A stretch of 64,000 nt of DNA, taken from assembly GCA_015956445.1 (NCBI GenBank), contig WIUZ02000019.1, forward strand, positions 62,001 through 126,000, in the 5' to 3' direction. Each line of letters starts with the position of its first letter. Positions within the stretch are counted from its first letter, which is position 1. This document shows positions 33,766-43,737 of the stretch, one piece after another. Source of the stretch: Thelephora terrestris. Its lineage: Eukaryota > Basidiomycota > Agaricomycetes > Thelephorales > Thelephoraceae. Under the pieces are notes generated by a model that made no database searches, was not told where the DNA came from, and worked only from the letters and a program-made list of their open reading frames with translations. The position numbers and the translations under genes were made by a program.

Positions 33766-34421
33766 CTTACCTTCCAATGGCCTTCGCAGAGTCGAAGCCA
33801 AGGATATTTCTCCTCCATAGTCTTGCAGAAGACCTCCCAGCGATTGAGTCCAAGGCCGGAATAATGCACGGGTAGCTTGCTGTCCTGGAGCATATCTACC
33901 CAGTATGCGGTGAGATCTCTCTGGACCTCTTCTTTGACGTCTGCCGAGACAGGGACGCCGAACTCGTCCTCGAAAAAGAAGGTGAGGACAGGAGGGGGGC
34001 GGGAGTCCAGGGCGTGGGATTCCTTGAGCTTGGCACCATTACGGATTTCCTGCCATACGCTTTGGGGCCAGAACTTGACGCGCTTGTAGTCAACCTGCTT
34101 CGGGTTGAGCGGGATCCCAAACGTCCCGATCCCAGGAATTTCCCCGGTGTAATTGGCCACGATATGTTCGGCAATCTTCTGGACGTTGTCCTTCGTGTCG
34201 TAGATTGCATCGCGAAGGCCCTCAAACATCTGTTCATATTCCCTGTTGATATTTTGATGATAGTTAGGCACATATAATGTATAAAATATGTAGACACTTA
34301 CAATGAGGATTTTCCGAGGAGATGGGCATCATGCACCTTGCGCTGCAATCTAGCACATTTAGCACGTAAATCCATTAGTTCAATCAAGTTGGGGTCGTCG
34401 TCGTCAACGGGAGAAGAGGAT
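33766..34421 (-). pseudogene. Gene G, 3' segment (unknown protein, cut by two transposons)
   Basis: On the minus strand: SSSPVDDDDPNLIELMDLRAKCARLQRKV, then an intron, then LEYEQMFEGLRDAIYDTKDN, GEIPGIGTFGIPLNPKQVDYKRVKFWP, PPPVLTFFFEDEFGVP and GLGLNRWEVFCKTMEEKYPW. The coding part ends at a splice donor (GGAAG|GTAAG) right at the border with LTR B1. The upstream part lies at 47037-47336, across the chromovirus. I do not recognise the family. The position next to the Tnp2 gene, on the same strand, suggests it may be the second gene of that CACTA element. Confidence 0.5.
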
Positions 34422-37400
34422 TGTCAGGGCCACTCTACCCCAACAACTACCAGTGCACTGAGCCGACTCCGCAGAGTACTCACTAGTCCGACTAGCTTGT
34501 GAGAGAACGATCACGTCTCTATTCTTCCGGTAGGTTGTCCGAGGTCACTGCAAGTCAGGTCGAAATCCTAAAGAGAAACCCAACCTAAACCGTACTTCGT
34601 TCGGTTTAACAAACAAGGGTTGATCCCTACAACAGGATTGATGACTCCACCAGTTGATCAACTGGACGCTCGAGGTGTTCTAATATGACTGCGGAGAGTC
34701 TATAGTTACGAGGCGCAGTTGACGCGCAGAGCGGGAGGGAGAGCAGATGGGGGATGTCTTGGATCAAACAAGAAACTCTGACTTGGCCTTAACTGCAACT
34801 GGGCTGAGAAGGGCAGAGGATTTCCTGAGGTAACAAAACTAAGGTACTACGATACAGCCACAGTTGCTACTTATACTAAGGGAGTGGCCATGACGTCAAT
34901 ACCCTAATATACCCTTATCAAGCCAGAACAAAGGGAGATAAGGAGTGTGTGAACGCTAAGTAAGGGAAGCGAGCAAAGATGACGCGTGGGAAGATAAAGG
35001 ACAAAGGGCCTTACTAGCGTGTGAAGGATTGCATAAAAGATAACAATAGTCCGCATGAAACATAGGGGTAAAGATAACACTAGTCCTAAAAGAAAGAGGG
35101 GCATGGGGTCATGAAAGTTCGTACCTGGGGATCACACCCAAGGGTCAGGTAGCAATCTCCCTTTACATAGCTATGCCAGCGGATTCGGGAGTAAAGCCAT
35201 GCAACATCCCTTGTTGTCTGTAGGCGGTAACAGCATCACGGACAAGTGGTAACCTCAACGTACGTCCGAACATGAGGAGGTCAGGCCTAGACTCATGGGA
35301 CATGAGGGATTACAGATTCGCCGGCGTTTCACGCTAACGGCTACTCCACATGCGCTGGGCTAACCAGAAGGATCCTAAGGCGATGCTTCCGAATAGCGGC
35401 GAGTCCTTCCTCCGGTTAGGAGACTGTGATGTGACTGTCCACGTGTGTGATCAGGGTCCAGGGTTGATCGTAATCGTAAAGTCATGAGGGGTCGTAAAAG
35501 GGGTTCGTGATGTCATAGAGGGGTCATCAGGGTCTTGAGACCTATTTTTAGTGCGCGCGCGTTCTAGGCGTTCCGGAACGAAGTTCTTCCAAGGCCGTCC
35601 CGCGGGCCGAGGTGTCAGCTTGATGTAGTAAGCCAACGATGATGGTACAGGGGCGGAAGTTGATGTGACCCGGACCAATGAGGTTCGTCGAGGTAGGTCA
35701 CGTGAAGGATCACCGATCTAAGCTATAAGAAGGACGTCTTCTTGGAGCCATCCTTGATCAGCAACACCAGCAACTTCCCCATCATCTTTCCAAAACATGT
35801 CCTTCCCCAACAACCATACCTACAAAGTCGCCAATGGTATCTCCACCATTTCTCGCATCGATCGTCGTGCCGTCGCTCGCAAATCTTACGCCTGTGCGGC
35901 TGGGACTCCCTATACCACGGATGACCAGGTATGGGGGAGAACTAGAGCTTTCTGTGCTAGCACTAACGCCTTCCTCTAGGTAGAGGTTACGTTCTTTTGG
36001 GCGTTGATGTCCAGCTAACGGCTTCTAGATCTTGGAGGTCGTCACGGAGGTGGACGCCGAACGTCTCAGGGAGACGATGCCTCATTTGATGGGGTTGACC
36101 TGGGACGATGAGCTCTGGGTCCGCACGATCATCGCCGAGAAGGTAGCCTTCCGAATGAGGGGTAGGTTCGGGGAGCTGGAGCATCCGGTCAAGAAGGAGC
36201 TCTGGTACACCCTGCAGAGGGGAATCTACGATCAAGACCTATTGGAGCATGGAGCAACCGTTCCTCGAGCCGTCCGCCAGGCTACTGTTGCCACGTCATT
36301 GTTATGGTCGCTCGTTCGGGAGGGGGAGAGCAAGGTAGGTTCTCCGTTTGAATATTCGAGTATGACTCTCGATTAATCAAACTGCCTAGGTTGAGCGTTT
36401 GGAGCGCGAGGTGAAGGAGGCGAAGGCAGACGTCCTTCGTCTGTCTGCGGAGGGTCTTCAGATGAAGGAGACCTTGGCCGCCTTCCAGCAGGGGACGAAC
36501 GAGGCGTTGGAGGCAATGGTTGCCAACCATCAAGAGCTGATCGCCGGTTTGAAGGTTAGGGATAACAACATAAAGGGGGCGTTGGCCAGGAGGGATGAAA
36601 AGGTAGCTTTCCTCATCTCAAAGACGAAATGAGGGAAGCTGACACTTCTTCTAGACTGAGGAGCTCGAGAACGTAGTGGCAGTATTGACGGCGCAGGTCG
36701 AGTCCTTGCAGGACAAGACCTGTAACTGCAAGGAGGGTCCCAAATTGGTTGGTCAGGGGACAGCCGATGTTCCGTTCGAGTTGGAGTACGCCGACGAGGT
36801 GGTACTGCCATCGCCTAACCCGTCGTCCTATGCGACGCCTCCGATCGAGAACGCGGTTCCCGTTCCGACACCAGGTCCGGCTTCCACCTTGGCCGCTTCC
36901 GACAAGGAGAACTGTGGGCGCTGCGTCTTGCAGCCGATCCATCAGTTGGTGAAGATCGAGGATGAGGTCATGGAGGTTGACCGAGCCGAAGATGCTCCGA
37001 GGGTCGCCGAGGTACGTCCGGTGACTAAGGGGCAACGTTGCAAGCGCTCTCGACGCCGTCCTGCTCATCGCATGGCTCCATCGGCTAATCCTTACCCTCG
37101 ACCAGTTGAGTCGGATGGTGACCAGTCTGGTCGAGGTGGGGGACGAGAGTTCCGCTATCGGGTCAACCGTCCCTACCGACAGGTCGAGTCGGAGATCCAG
37201 CTTCGCCACCAGCTACGACTCGCAAGACAGGATCCCACCCAGGGGTCCGACGAGGGAGACGGAGGGTCGCTTGCCGACTACGTCGATAGTGCTGTTGAGC
37301 AGTCACCCGGTGATGGCGATGTGGGACCAGGTGTTCCAGAGTTCAGTGACATCTGGGAGGCTGATCGGTCCGCTCGAAGGAGTCTCTTCCTATCGGCTTG

Positions 37401-37720
37401 AACTAGTCGTTCAGCTGAGTGCCGAAGATGGTGACGCCATGTTCGGGGAGGTTCTTGCGAGGAGGGGCCAGCACTACGATCTCCGGGATGGATGGTTGGT
37501 GACCTTCAGGCCTGCCGTAGATAGAGTCGACTTTTAAGGACGTAGGATAGCACTTGTATAGCTCGTTGTGGATTCGCTGGGAATAGTACGCGCGTGTGTG
37601 TGTTTCGAATGATTGGCATGAAGGATAAGGAGTGTGAAGCATTCAAAACATAAGAAGTGGTAAGAAAAGTTCGAAGAAAGAGCGTGTTATAAAAAGTTTA
37701 AAAATACCATGTTCCTGACA
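34422..37720 (-). repeat. Chromovirus LTR (downstream LTR, copy A4)
   Basis: TGTCAGGGCC...TTCCTGACA on the plus strand. Relative to gag-pol this is the 3' LTR, next to the PPT. It contains the cargo gene in antisense to gag-pol. The 1.4 kb before the cargo ATG shows no gene. A small hydrophobic minus frame (34904-35104) occurs in several copies but shifts its ends, so I do not call it. Confidence 0.95.
35797..37537 (+). CDS. LTR-A cargo gene, copy A4: coiled-coil protein of unknown function (479 aa)
   Basis: Exons 35797-35928, 36029-36334, 36390-36602, 36655-37011 and 37106-37537. Each junction keeps frame: 44 + 102 + 71 + 119 + 143 residues. TATAAGAAGG lies at 35724, 73 bp before the ATG. 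The start is MSFPNNHTYKVANGIST. Residues of about 45-146 are a Trp-containing helical block, about 147-245 a coiled coil, and about 245-336 a Cys-pair, acidic and basic region that could be nuclear or nucleic-acid binding. The remainder is Ser-rich and then ordered (GPLEGVSSYRLELVVQL). It is transcribed opposite to gag-pol. No known domain was recognised. It may act on the element's own expression or silencing, but that is a guess. Confidence 0.72.
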
Positions 37721-37735
37721 TTATCCTCTTCCTGG
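37721..37735 (-). promoter_or_regulatory. Polypurine tract of the chromovirus
   Basis: On the minus strand the bases before the 3' LTR read CCAGGAAGAGGATAA, directly followed by TGTCAGGAAC. This is the expected position and composition of the RNase H-resistant primer for plus-strand DNA synthesis. Confidence 0.7.
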
Positions 37736-37740
37736 ATTGA

Positions 37741-40700
37741 CTAGTCCCTAGTCAATGATCCAATAGGCCATTTTCGAACATCGGTATGAATTGTCATGGG
37801 ACGATGATCTAAAAGGCCTATCCTCTTCCTGCCGCGTTTCTTCCTGGTGGTAACGGGTTTGCCTGACATTGTGCCATCAGGTAGTCGTCGTGGTGCGCCT
37901 GGGAACTGCTTATAGAATTCAGCAATTAGTTCCGGGGAATTCTCGAGGTTGTCTTCATCTTCCCAAGAATTTTCAGTGTCCGGCCAGCCTAACCACTTGA
38001 CGAGGTATTTGAGGTTACCGTGTAAGAACTTGGCATCGAGGATTTTCTCCACTTCCCATTCGGGTTCGCCTTCGACGATATCCGGGGGTGGATGAGGGTG
38101 ATTGGGGTTAAGAGGATCTTCGTGGTAGGGGAATATCTTGGAAACATTCCAGACGGAATGAACGTTCTTCCAGTAGAGGGGTAGCTTGAGTCGATAGGCA
38201 TGTGTGCCAATTTTCTCGATGATCTCAAAAGGACCAGAGTATCGCTCGGATAGCTTTCGGGAAGGACGGTTCAAAGCTAAGTCTGAATTGTCCAAGAGGA
38301 CCTTGTCTCCAACATTGAACTCGGGGGTCTTGTTCCGATGACGATCGTAGAACTTCTTCATATCTTCTGCTGCTTTAGTCAAAGACTCTTCCGTTTGTTT
38401 CTGCACCTCGTGAAGGTGAGATACAAAGTCTTTGACTGACTCGATGGGGGATTGAACTCGAGGGAGGGAACCAATGTGAGGGTGATAACCGTAATTCGCA
38501 TAGAAAGGCGTGGTTTTGAGACCAGAATGATAACGGTTGTTGAGAGCGAATTCGATAACAGGGATCCAGTCGACCCAATCGTCTTGATGATAGGATATGA
38601 CTGTGCGAAGGGCCTGTTCGACTTCTTGGTTGGTTCGTTCCGATTGTCCATCGGTCTGTGGATGATAAGCAGTAGACAGAGCAAGTTCCACACCTAGTTG
38701 TTTGCAAATTTCCCTGAACGATCGTGAGGACATTTGGGGACCTCGATCAGTGATGATCTTCTTGGAGGTACCATGACGTTTCCAAACGTTCTCCAGGTAT
38801 AACTTGGCAAAACCACTAGTATCAAGGGTATCAACGGTGGGGGCGACGTGTTTCATCTTGCCTCGTTTGTCGGTATAGGTAACGACCGAATTATATCCTT
38901 GGCAAGGAGGAAGACCTGTAATCAGATCGGTGGTGACGACTTCCCAAAACCCTGGTGTAACGTCAATAGGTTTGAGGAGTCCGTGGGGTTTCTGATTACG
39001 GTTCTTCTGAGTTTGGCATATGTGGCAGTTCTGAACTCGTTCCTTGATTTCTGTCCGCATCAGTGGCCAATAGAAGTCTCTCTGTATGACTTCTAAACTG
39101 CCTTTGATTCCGGGATGAGCTGCAGGTCCTAAAGCGTGCAACTGCTGGAATACTTCTGAGCGTAGGAGGGATGGAACGTAGATCTTGCCACGATAAGTCC
39201 ATAATTCGCCTAGTAAAGCCCAACCGTTGGGTAGACCGTCAATTTCGGAAGACAGTTGACTTTCAGTCATCGTGTTGAATCCTTGGATAAGTGGATCTTG
39301 TGATTGAGCGATGGCAATTTCTTTTCCAAAGTTTCGCTCATTGAGGGTTTCCGTGATGACCGAATTGATCTTCTGTGCTTCGAAGTTGTCTTTGAAGAGG
39401 GAAGGAGGTAGGAGGATTTGTTCTTCGTCGGGTACATCCTTTGGGACGTGGTCTGCGCGACGAGAGAGGTGGTCAGGGACAGATGATTGTCTGCCTGGTC
39501 GGTAACGAAATTCGAAATAATAGTTGGCCAAGATTTGGGACCACCGTGCCTGTCGTTTGGACAGTTTTCGTTTCGTTTTAAAATACTGAAGGTTGTTGTG
39601 ATCGTTAAGGATGGTGATGGGAAACTTGGTTCCCATGAGGAAGTGATGGAAGGCTTCCAGTGCGCGGATAATAGATAGGAGTTCTCGGTCGTGAGTGTCG
39701 TAACGCGTCTCCGGATCTGTGAAACCTTGAGAAAGACAGCCAATTGGTCGCCATTTGCCTTCATCATCTTGCTGTGACAAAACAGCACCCCAGGCATAAC
39801 CTGAAGCGTCTGTTTCGAGAATGAACTGTTTCTCGTTGTCTGGATGAAGGAGAAAGGCTTCATGAAGGAGGAGGTCCTTCAACTTTTGGTAGGCGTCTTG
39901 TTGAGGAGTTTCCCATTTCCAGGGAGCGTCTTTTTGTAAAAGGTCGTTGAGAGGTCGTGCAATGATGGAGAAGCCAGGGATGAAACGGCGGTAGTAGCTC
40001 ATGATGCCTAAGTAGGCTCGTAGCTCGGAAACGGTAGTGGGTACTGGCCAATCGGTAATTCCTGCGAGTTTGACAGGGTCTGGACGGATTCCTTTGCCCG
40101 AGATGTAATGTCCTAGATAAGGAATCTCTTTCTGCATGATAACACACTTTTCCGGTTTAAGGGACAGTTTGTGTTCTCTGCAAAGCTGGAAGATTTCTTT
40201 AAGAACGGAGAGATGAAATTCTTCGGGACTGAGGAGCTTCCGTGGATCGTAGGAGGTTCCGATGCCTATATCGTCGATGAAGGTTCCAGTATCCCCTCGT
40301 CGTATCTGGACGATGAAGATAGAGTCCATCATAGTCTGGAACGTAGCAGGAGCATTGCACTGTCCAAACGTCATGACGAGGGATTCGAAGAGTCCTCGGT
40401 TGGTGGTGAACGCGGTTTTCCATTCGTCGCCTTCGCGCATTCGGACGTTATAGTATCCAGAGCGAATGTCGAGAGCCGAGAAGTAGAGACAGCCTTTCCA
40501 TTTCTGGATGAGCTCATCAATACGAGGAAGGGGGTAAGCGTTCTTCTTGGTGATGTCATTGAGTCTTCGGTAATCGATAACCATACGTTTCTTGCCATCC
40601 TTCTTATTGATAAAGAAGACAGGGGATGCCAGGGGAGACTCTGAACGACGGATTCGACCATTTGCGAGGTTTTCTTCGATGAAGATATCGAGTTCCTTCT

Positions 40701-41559
40701 GTTCGTCGTAGGAAAGGGGATAGGTATGTGGTTTCCAAAGCTGTGATTCCCAATCGGGTACTAGCTCGATCTTGTGATCCCATTTTCGGTGTGGGGGTAA
40801 CTCTTGATAGGTCATTTCTTCGAATACATCAGCATACGCCTTGAGTGGTCCTTTTCGAATGTCTTCGATGGTCAGGACTTTCTTGTTCTTCAAGTCGTCT
40901 ATAGCCCAACGCATAGCGGCGTTTTCTTTGGCATTGATGGAGTGAGTGATGCGATTGATGTCGAATTGAGAAGAGTACTCCGTGATAACCGAAGCGAAAT
41001 CAAGTGCAGAGGGTAGAACGTCGGATAGAGATTGATGAGCGATGCATGAGGAGGGACATCTGGTGAATGAGATCTGTCCAGTTCGCCAATCGATTTCCGG
41101 ATTGTGGGTTCGTAACCAGGTCATACCAACGATCATAGTCTTGGTGCCTATGTCGGTAACAAGGAACCATTCGGTAGAAATGTGTCCTTTGAAGCTAAGG
41201 GTAAGCTTCGTCTGATGGGTAATGGTAGTGGCGTTGAACGTGTCGTCTGCATTGATGGCATAGATGGGGGTAGTGAGCTTCCGAGTAGAAAGGGCATGAT
41301 CTTGAACAAAAGAGCGGGAAATGTAGGTGGCGGTTGCGCCAGAATCAAGGAGGGCTTCGATGTCGTAAATTTCGTCAGATGAAACTGCAATCTGCAGTTT
41401 GACCATGGGGAATAATCGTGAAAGTCGTGACGATGTTCTGTTGACAACCTTTTGGTTTTCGAGAGCGGCGAGGGGGTGCAATGAGAGTGGGAAAGCAGTT
41501 TCAATTCGCTGCTTAAGGGATGCTAAAAGTACATGGGATTCAGGAAAAGAGGGGATCAT
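37741..41559 (-). CDS. pol: Pol polyprotein of the chromovirus (PR-RT-RH-IN-chromodomain)
   Basis: An intact frame of 1272 aa from the first Met. Domains: aspartic protease (LLDSGATATYI, about 71-80); reverse transcriptase (LDIRSGYYNV at about 363, catalytic FIDD at about 427-430); RNase H (ETDASGYAWG at about 582, HDRELL, NDHNN); integrase with an HHCC finger (H808, H815, C845, C848) and D878, D938, E974, the last pair spaced by 35; a GPF motif (RYSGPFEII); and a chromodomain (WEVEKILDAKFLHGN..YLVKWLGWP..NSWED). The chromodomain, which targets insertion to heterochromatin, defines the chromovirus group. The Pol frame stays open upstream of this Met across the gag stop, so it is probably made as a Gag-Pol fusion by -1 frameshifting. 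No disabling mutation was seen. Confidence 0.97.
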   Translation of the reverse strand: MIPSFPESHVLLASLKQRIETAFPLSLHPLAALENQKVVNRTSSRLSRLFPMVKLQIAVSSDEIYDIEALLDSGATATYISRSFVQDHALSTRKLTTPIYAINADDTFNATTITHQTKLTLSFKGHISTEWFLVTDIGTKTMIVGMTWLRTHNPEIDWRTGQISFTRCPSSCIAHQSLSDVLPSALDFASVITEYSSQFDINRITHSINAKENAAMRWAIDDLKNKKVLTIEDIRKGPLKAYADVFEEMTYQELPPHRKWDHKIELVPDWESQLWKPHTYPLSYDEQKELDIFIEENLANGRIRRSESPLASPVFFINKKDGKKRMVIDYRRLNDITKKNAYPLPRIDELIQKWKGCLYFSALDIRSGYYNVRMREGDEWKTAFTTNRGLFESLVMTFGQCNAPATFQTMMDSIFIVQIRRGDTGTFIDDIGIGTSYDPRKLLSPEEFHLSVLKEIFQLCREHKLSLKPEKCVIMQKEIPYLGHYISGKGIRPDPVKLAGITDWPVPTTVSELRAYLGIMSYYRRFIPGFSIIARPLNDLLQKDAPWKWETPQQDAYQKLKDLLLHEAFLLHPDNEKQFILETDASGYAWGAVLSQQDDEGKWRPIGCLSQGFTDPETRYDTHDRELLSIIRALEAFHHFLMGTKFPITILNDHNNLQYFKTKRKLSKRQARWSQILANYYFEFRYRPGRQSSVPDHLSRRADHVPKDVPDEEQILLPPSLFKDNFEAQKINSVITETLNERNFGKEIAIAQSQDPLIQGFNTMTESQLSSEIDGLPNGWALLGELWTYRGKIYVPSLLRSEVFQQLHALGPAAHPGIKGSLEVIQRDFYWPLMRTEIKERVQNCHICQTQKNRNQKPHGLLKPIDVTPGFWEVVTTDLITGLPPCQGYNSVVTYTDKRGKMKHVAPTVDTLDTSGFAKLYLENVWKRHGTSKKIITDRGPQMSSRSFREICKQLGVELALSTAYHPQTDGQSERTNQEVEQALRTVISYHQDDWVDWIPVIEFALNNRYHSGLKTTPFYANYGYHPHIGSLPRVQSPIESVKDFVSHLHEVQKQTEESLTKAAEDMKKFYDRHRNKTPEFNVGDKVLLDNSDLALNRPSRKLSERYSGPFEIIEKIGTHAYRLKLPLYWKNVHSVWNVSKIFPYHEDPLNPNHPHPPPDIVEGEPEWEVEKILDAKFLHGNLKYLVKWLGWPDTENSWEDEDNLENSPELIAEFYKQFPGAPRRLPDGTMSGKPVTTRKKRGRKRIGLLDHRPMTIHTDVRKWPIGSLTRD

Positions 41560-41624
41560 AGGGGTATCGTCCGCAATCTGAGAAAATTCAAGACTCGCCG
41601 GTGTTGTCTGTCCGGTTTGTCCAT

Positions 41625-41633
41625 CTAAAAAGA
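41625..41633 (-). promoter_or_regulatory. Probable -1 ribosomal frameshift site between gag and pol
   Basis: The minus strand reads TCT TTT TAG at the end of gag. The five-T run allows the Phe tRNA to slip back one base, from TTT to TTT, while TAG is in the A site. The -1 frame then reads TTT TTA GAT GGA CAA and continues open into pol. It is not a classic X-XXY-YYZ heptamer. Re-initiation at the pol Met, 66 nt further on, is the alternative. Confidence 0.5.
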
Positions 41634-43079
41634 CTCCTGGTCTTCTTGTCCCATATTTGGTCCATAATTTGGGGCTCCTGGGATCGAGCCAAACGGTTCT
41701 TCTTCCAAATCAATAAGATTTTCTTCTTCTTCTGCTTCTTCTTCGTTGTCAAATACTCCTGCTTCTTCGAATGCTGCCAAGGGATCTTCCAGTTCATATT
41801 CGTCGTTCCCTTCCTGCCCAAAACCTTGGATGCCATAGATGTATTCTAGAGCGTGCTCTAGTTGTTGAACATGGGTGGAGTCCAACTGTTGAATGTTGGC
41901 CGTGCAATTCCTAGCGTAATGGCCAGGTTGATTACAGGCGTAACAGATAACCTTTCGAGGAGGGGGTTTGGATCCAGAGGGCTTGGAGGGGTTCGGTTTC
42001 TTTGAGGAAGATGACGGTTTGAGATTTCCACCAGTAGGATAAGGAGCTAGACGAGGGTGTGCGGCTCTGACAGGAGGTTTGGACTGTGGTCGACGTAAAA
42101 TGATTCGGGGTTGTTGGCGCATGGCGTCGACTTGCATAGGTCCATAACCTTTGACAGTAGAAGGTTGATAGTTTTGGTGTTGGGTGTTCTTCCCAAAACT
42201 ATTTCCGAATTCGTGCCTGTCGTATTCCCTGGTCGAATCCAGTTGTTCTTGCATTTGAATCAACGCGTCCTTCCACTCGTCGTAAGTGGTAGGAGGTTTT
42301 TCGCGCATAAGGAGTTGCGTGCGAAAGGTTGGAAACGTGTTTTGCTTCAAATGGAAGAAGGCTTGTGGTTTGGTGATATCAACCGCTTGTCGTCGGAAAT
42401 CTTCGAACGCGTCGTAGAAAGCTCGGCACTTTTGACCTTTGTTTTGCTTGTAGGCCATCATCCTTCGATGGAAGTATTGGGGAGCGTTTTGTATTCCGTA
42501 TAGCTTCAGGAATTGTGCGGTGAAAGCATCCCAATTATCGAAGTAATGAGGTTTGACATTTCCAGCGGTACTGGTGGCCAAAGCGTTGCGAACATTCTGT
42601 GCCCATTGCTTGGTTTTACTGCACTTGCTGAGAAGGTTAAGGGTGACAAGAATTCGATTCTTCGTGTACCTCATTGCTTTAGGCTTCGTTTTGAAGTAAG
42701 CGGCAAGTCGGTCCAAAAAGGGTTGTGCGTCCGTTTCTGTTCCAGAAAACTCTTCAGGCATGGGAAAGTCTTTAATGTCTTCAACTCCAGGTTCCAACGG
42801 AAACGACTCATAGTCGACGTTAGCAGTAGGGGTGGATAAGATAGGGTTGGTAACTGTCTGAATCCGTTGAGGAGGAGTGATGGCGGTAAGAAGCGCATTG
42901 AAGTTGGCTTGGGTAGCTAATGGTGCGGCCTGTGCAGCTGTAAGCTGTTGATTCAACGCTTGGTTTTGTGCTTGCAGCTGGGTTTGTAAGGCTGCCGATT
43001 GTACCAAGTAGCGCTGCAGATCAGTTGCATCTGCTACGTTGTAGGTGTCATTGCCCAAGGTAACGTTGTTGACGGCCAT
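41625..43079 (-). CDS. gag: Gag protein of the chromovirus
   Basis: A 484-aa frame with the Ty3-type capsid region (FPMPEEFSGTETDAQPFLDR through ALIQMQEQL, about 105-280), a basic linker, the CCHC zinc knuckle CYACNQPGHYARNC (379-392) for RNA packaging, and an acidic tail. It ends ESF-stop at 41625-41627. The frame is open upstream of the first Met to about 43671 as a Ser/Pro/Arg-rich stretch without an ATG, so a spliced or non-AUG start is possible. Confidence 0.95.
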   Translation of the reverse strand: MAVNNVTLGNDTYNVADATDLQRYLVQSAALQTQLQAQNQALNQQLTAAQAAPLATQANFNALLTAITPPQRIQTVTNPILSTPTANVDYESFPLEPGVEDIKDFPMPEEFSGTETDAQPFLDRLAAYFKTKPKAMRYTKNRILVTLNLLSKCSKTKQWAQNVRNALATSTAGNVKPHYFDNWDAFTAQFLKLYGIQNAPQYFHRRMMAYKQNKGQKCRAFYDAFEDFRRQAVDITKPQAFFHLKQNTFPTFRTQLLMREKPPTTYDEWKDALIQMQEQLDSTREYDRHEFGNSFGKNTQHQNYQPSTVKGYGPMQVDAMRQQPRIILRRPQSKPPVRAAHPRLAPYPTGGNLKPSSSSKKPNPSKPSGSKPPPRKVICYACNQPGHYARNCTANIQQLDSTHVQQLEHALEYIYGIQGFGQEGNDEYELEDPLAAFEEAGVFDNEEEAEEEENLIDLEEEPFGSIPGAPNYGPNMGQEDQESF

Positions 43080-43737
43080 GACTAATGGAGGTGTCTGAAG
43101 AGGTGGTAAAGGTAGAGGGCTTGGCGCTGTCGGTGTAGGAGGTCGTGAAGCAATTGGAGATTCTGGAGAACGAGGAAGATTTGGAGAAGTAGAAGGAAAT
43201 ACCGGGGAGGAATGGTGAGACGAGCGAGGGGATTGTTGAGAGACTGGGGTGACTCTTCGAAGAGCGTCTTCGTAGACGGAGTGATCTGAAGAGGCCGGGG
43301 TAACAGGCCTTGGCTCTAGTGGTTCGTCGTCGTCAAAGAAACCTCCAGGTAGATCTGAAAGTTGAGAAGAAGAGGGGAGAAGAGCGAGTTGGCGTGGGAC
43401 TGGGGTGTTAAGAGGGGACTGAGAAGTAGGAGTTGATTGAAAGGAGGGGATGCGAGGGGTGAAACGAGATAATAGAGTTGAGCTGTTTGAAGCGAGAGTA
43501 GCACGGTACGCTCGAGCTTCAGCTGGAGATGAGAGACGTTGTAAAGAGGGTTGAGAGGGTGAAGGCTGTATGCGACGCCTTTGAGGGGTGTCTTCTGTAG
43601 ACGAATCTGATTCCTCTCCTGAGACAGGGGGCCGAAGTCTTCTTCTGTTAGACGAAATGGTTGTCCGTCTTTAAGCAACAGTGAGAGCTTCGCGATGTGG
43701 TGGGTGAACAAGGTACCGGCTGGTAGTTTTGTTACTC
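43080..43737 (-). other. Leader between the chromovirus 5' LTR and the first Met of gag
   Basis: This is 658 bp with no separate gene. The gag frame is open through most of it (RRRLRPPVSGEESDSSTED, then Ser/Pro-rich) after a TAA near 43672. A competing frame (43316-43711) has no ATG. The primer-binding site should be at the LTR border but does not resemble a tRNA 3' end. Confidence 0.5.

Noticed and set aside
34904-35104. Small hydrophobic minus-strand ORF in LTR A copies
   Set aside because: Its start and end shift between copies and no conserved codon pattern was seen. It is probably chance.
36676-37401. Long frame reading through exon 4 of the LTR-A gene without splicing (241 aa; also at 26227 and 45992)
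   Set aside because: Beyond the GAG|GTACGT donor it becomes Arg/Gly-rich and unlike a protein. The frame after the 94-nt intron is conserved instead.
43316-43711. Frame upstream of gag (131 aa) as a separate leader protein
   Set aside because: It has no ATG start and overlaps the open upstream extension of the gag frame.
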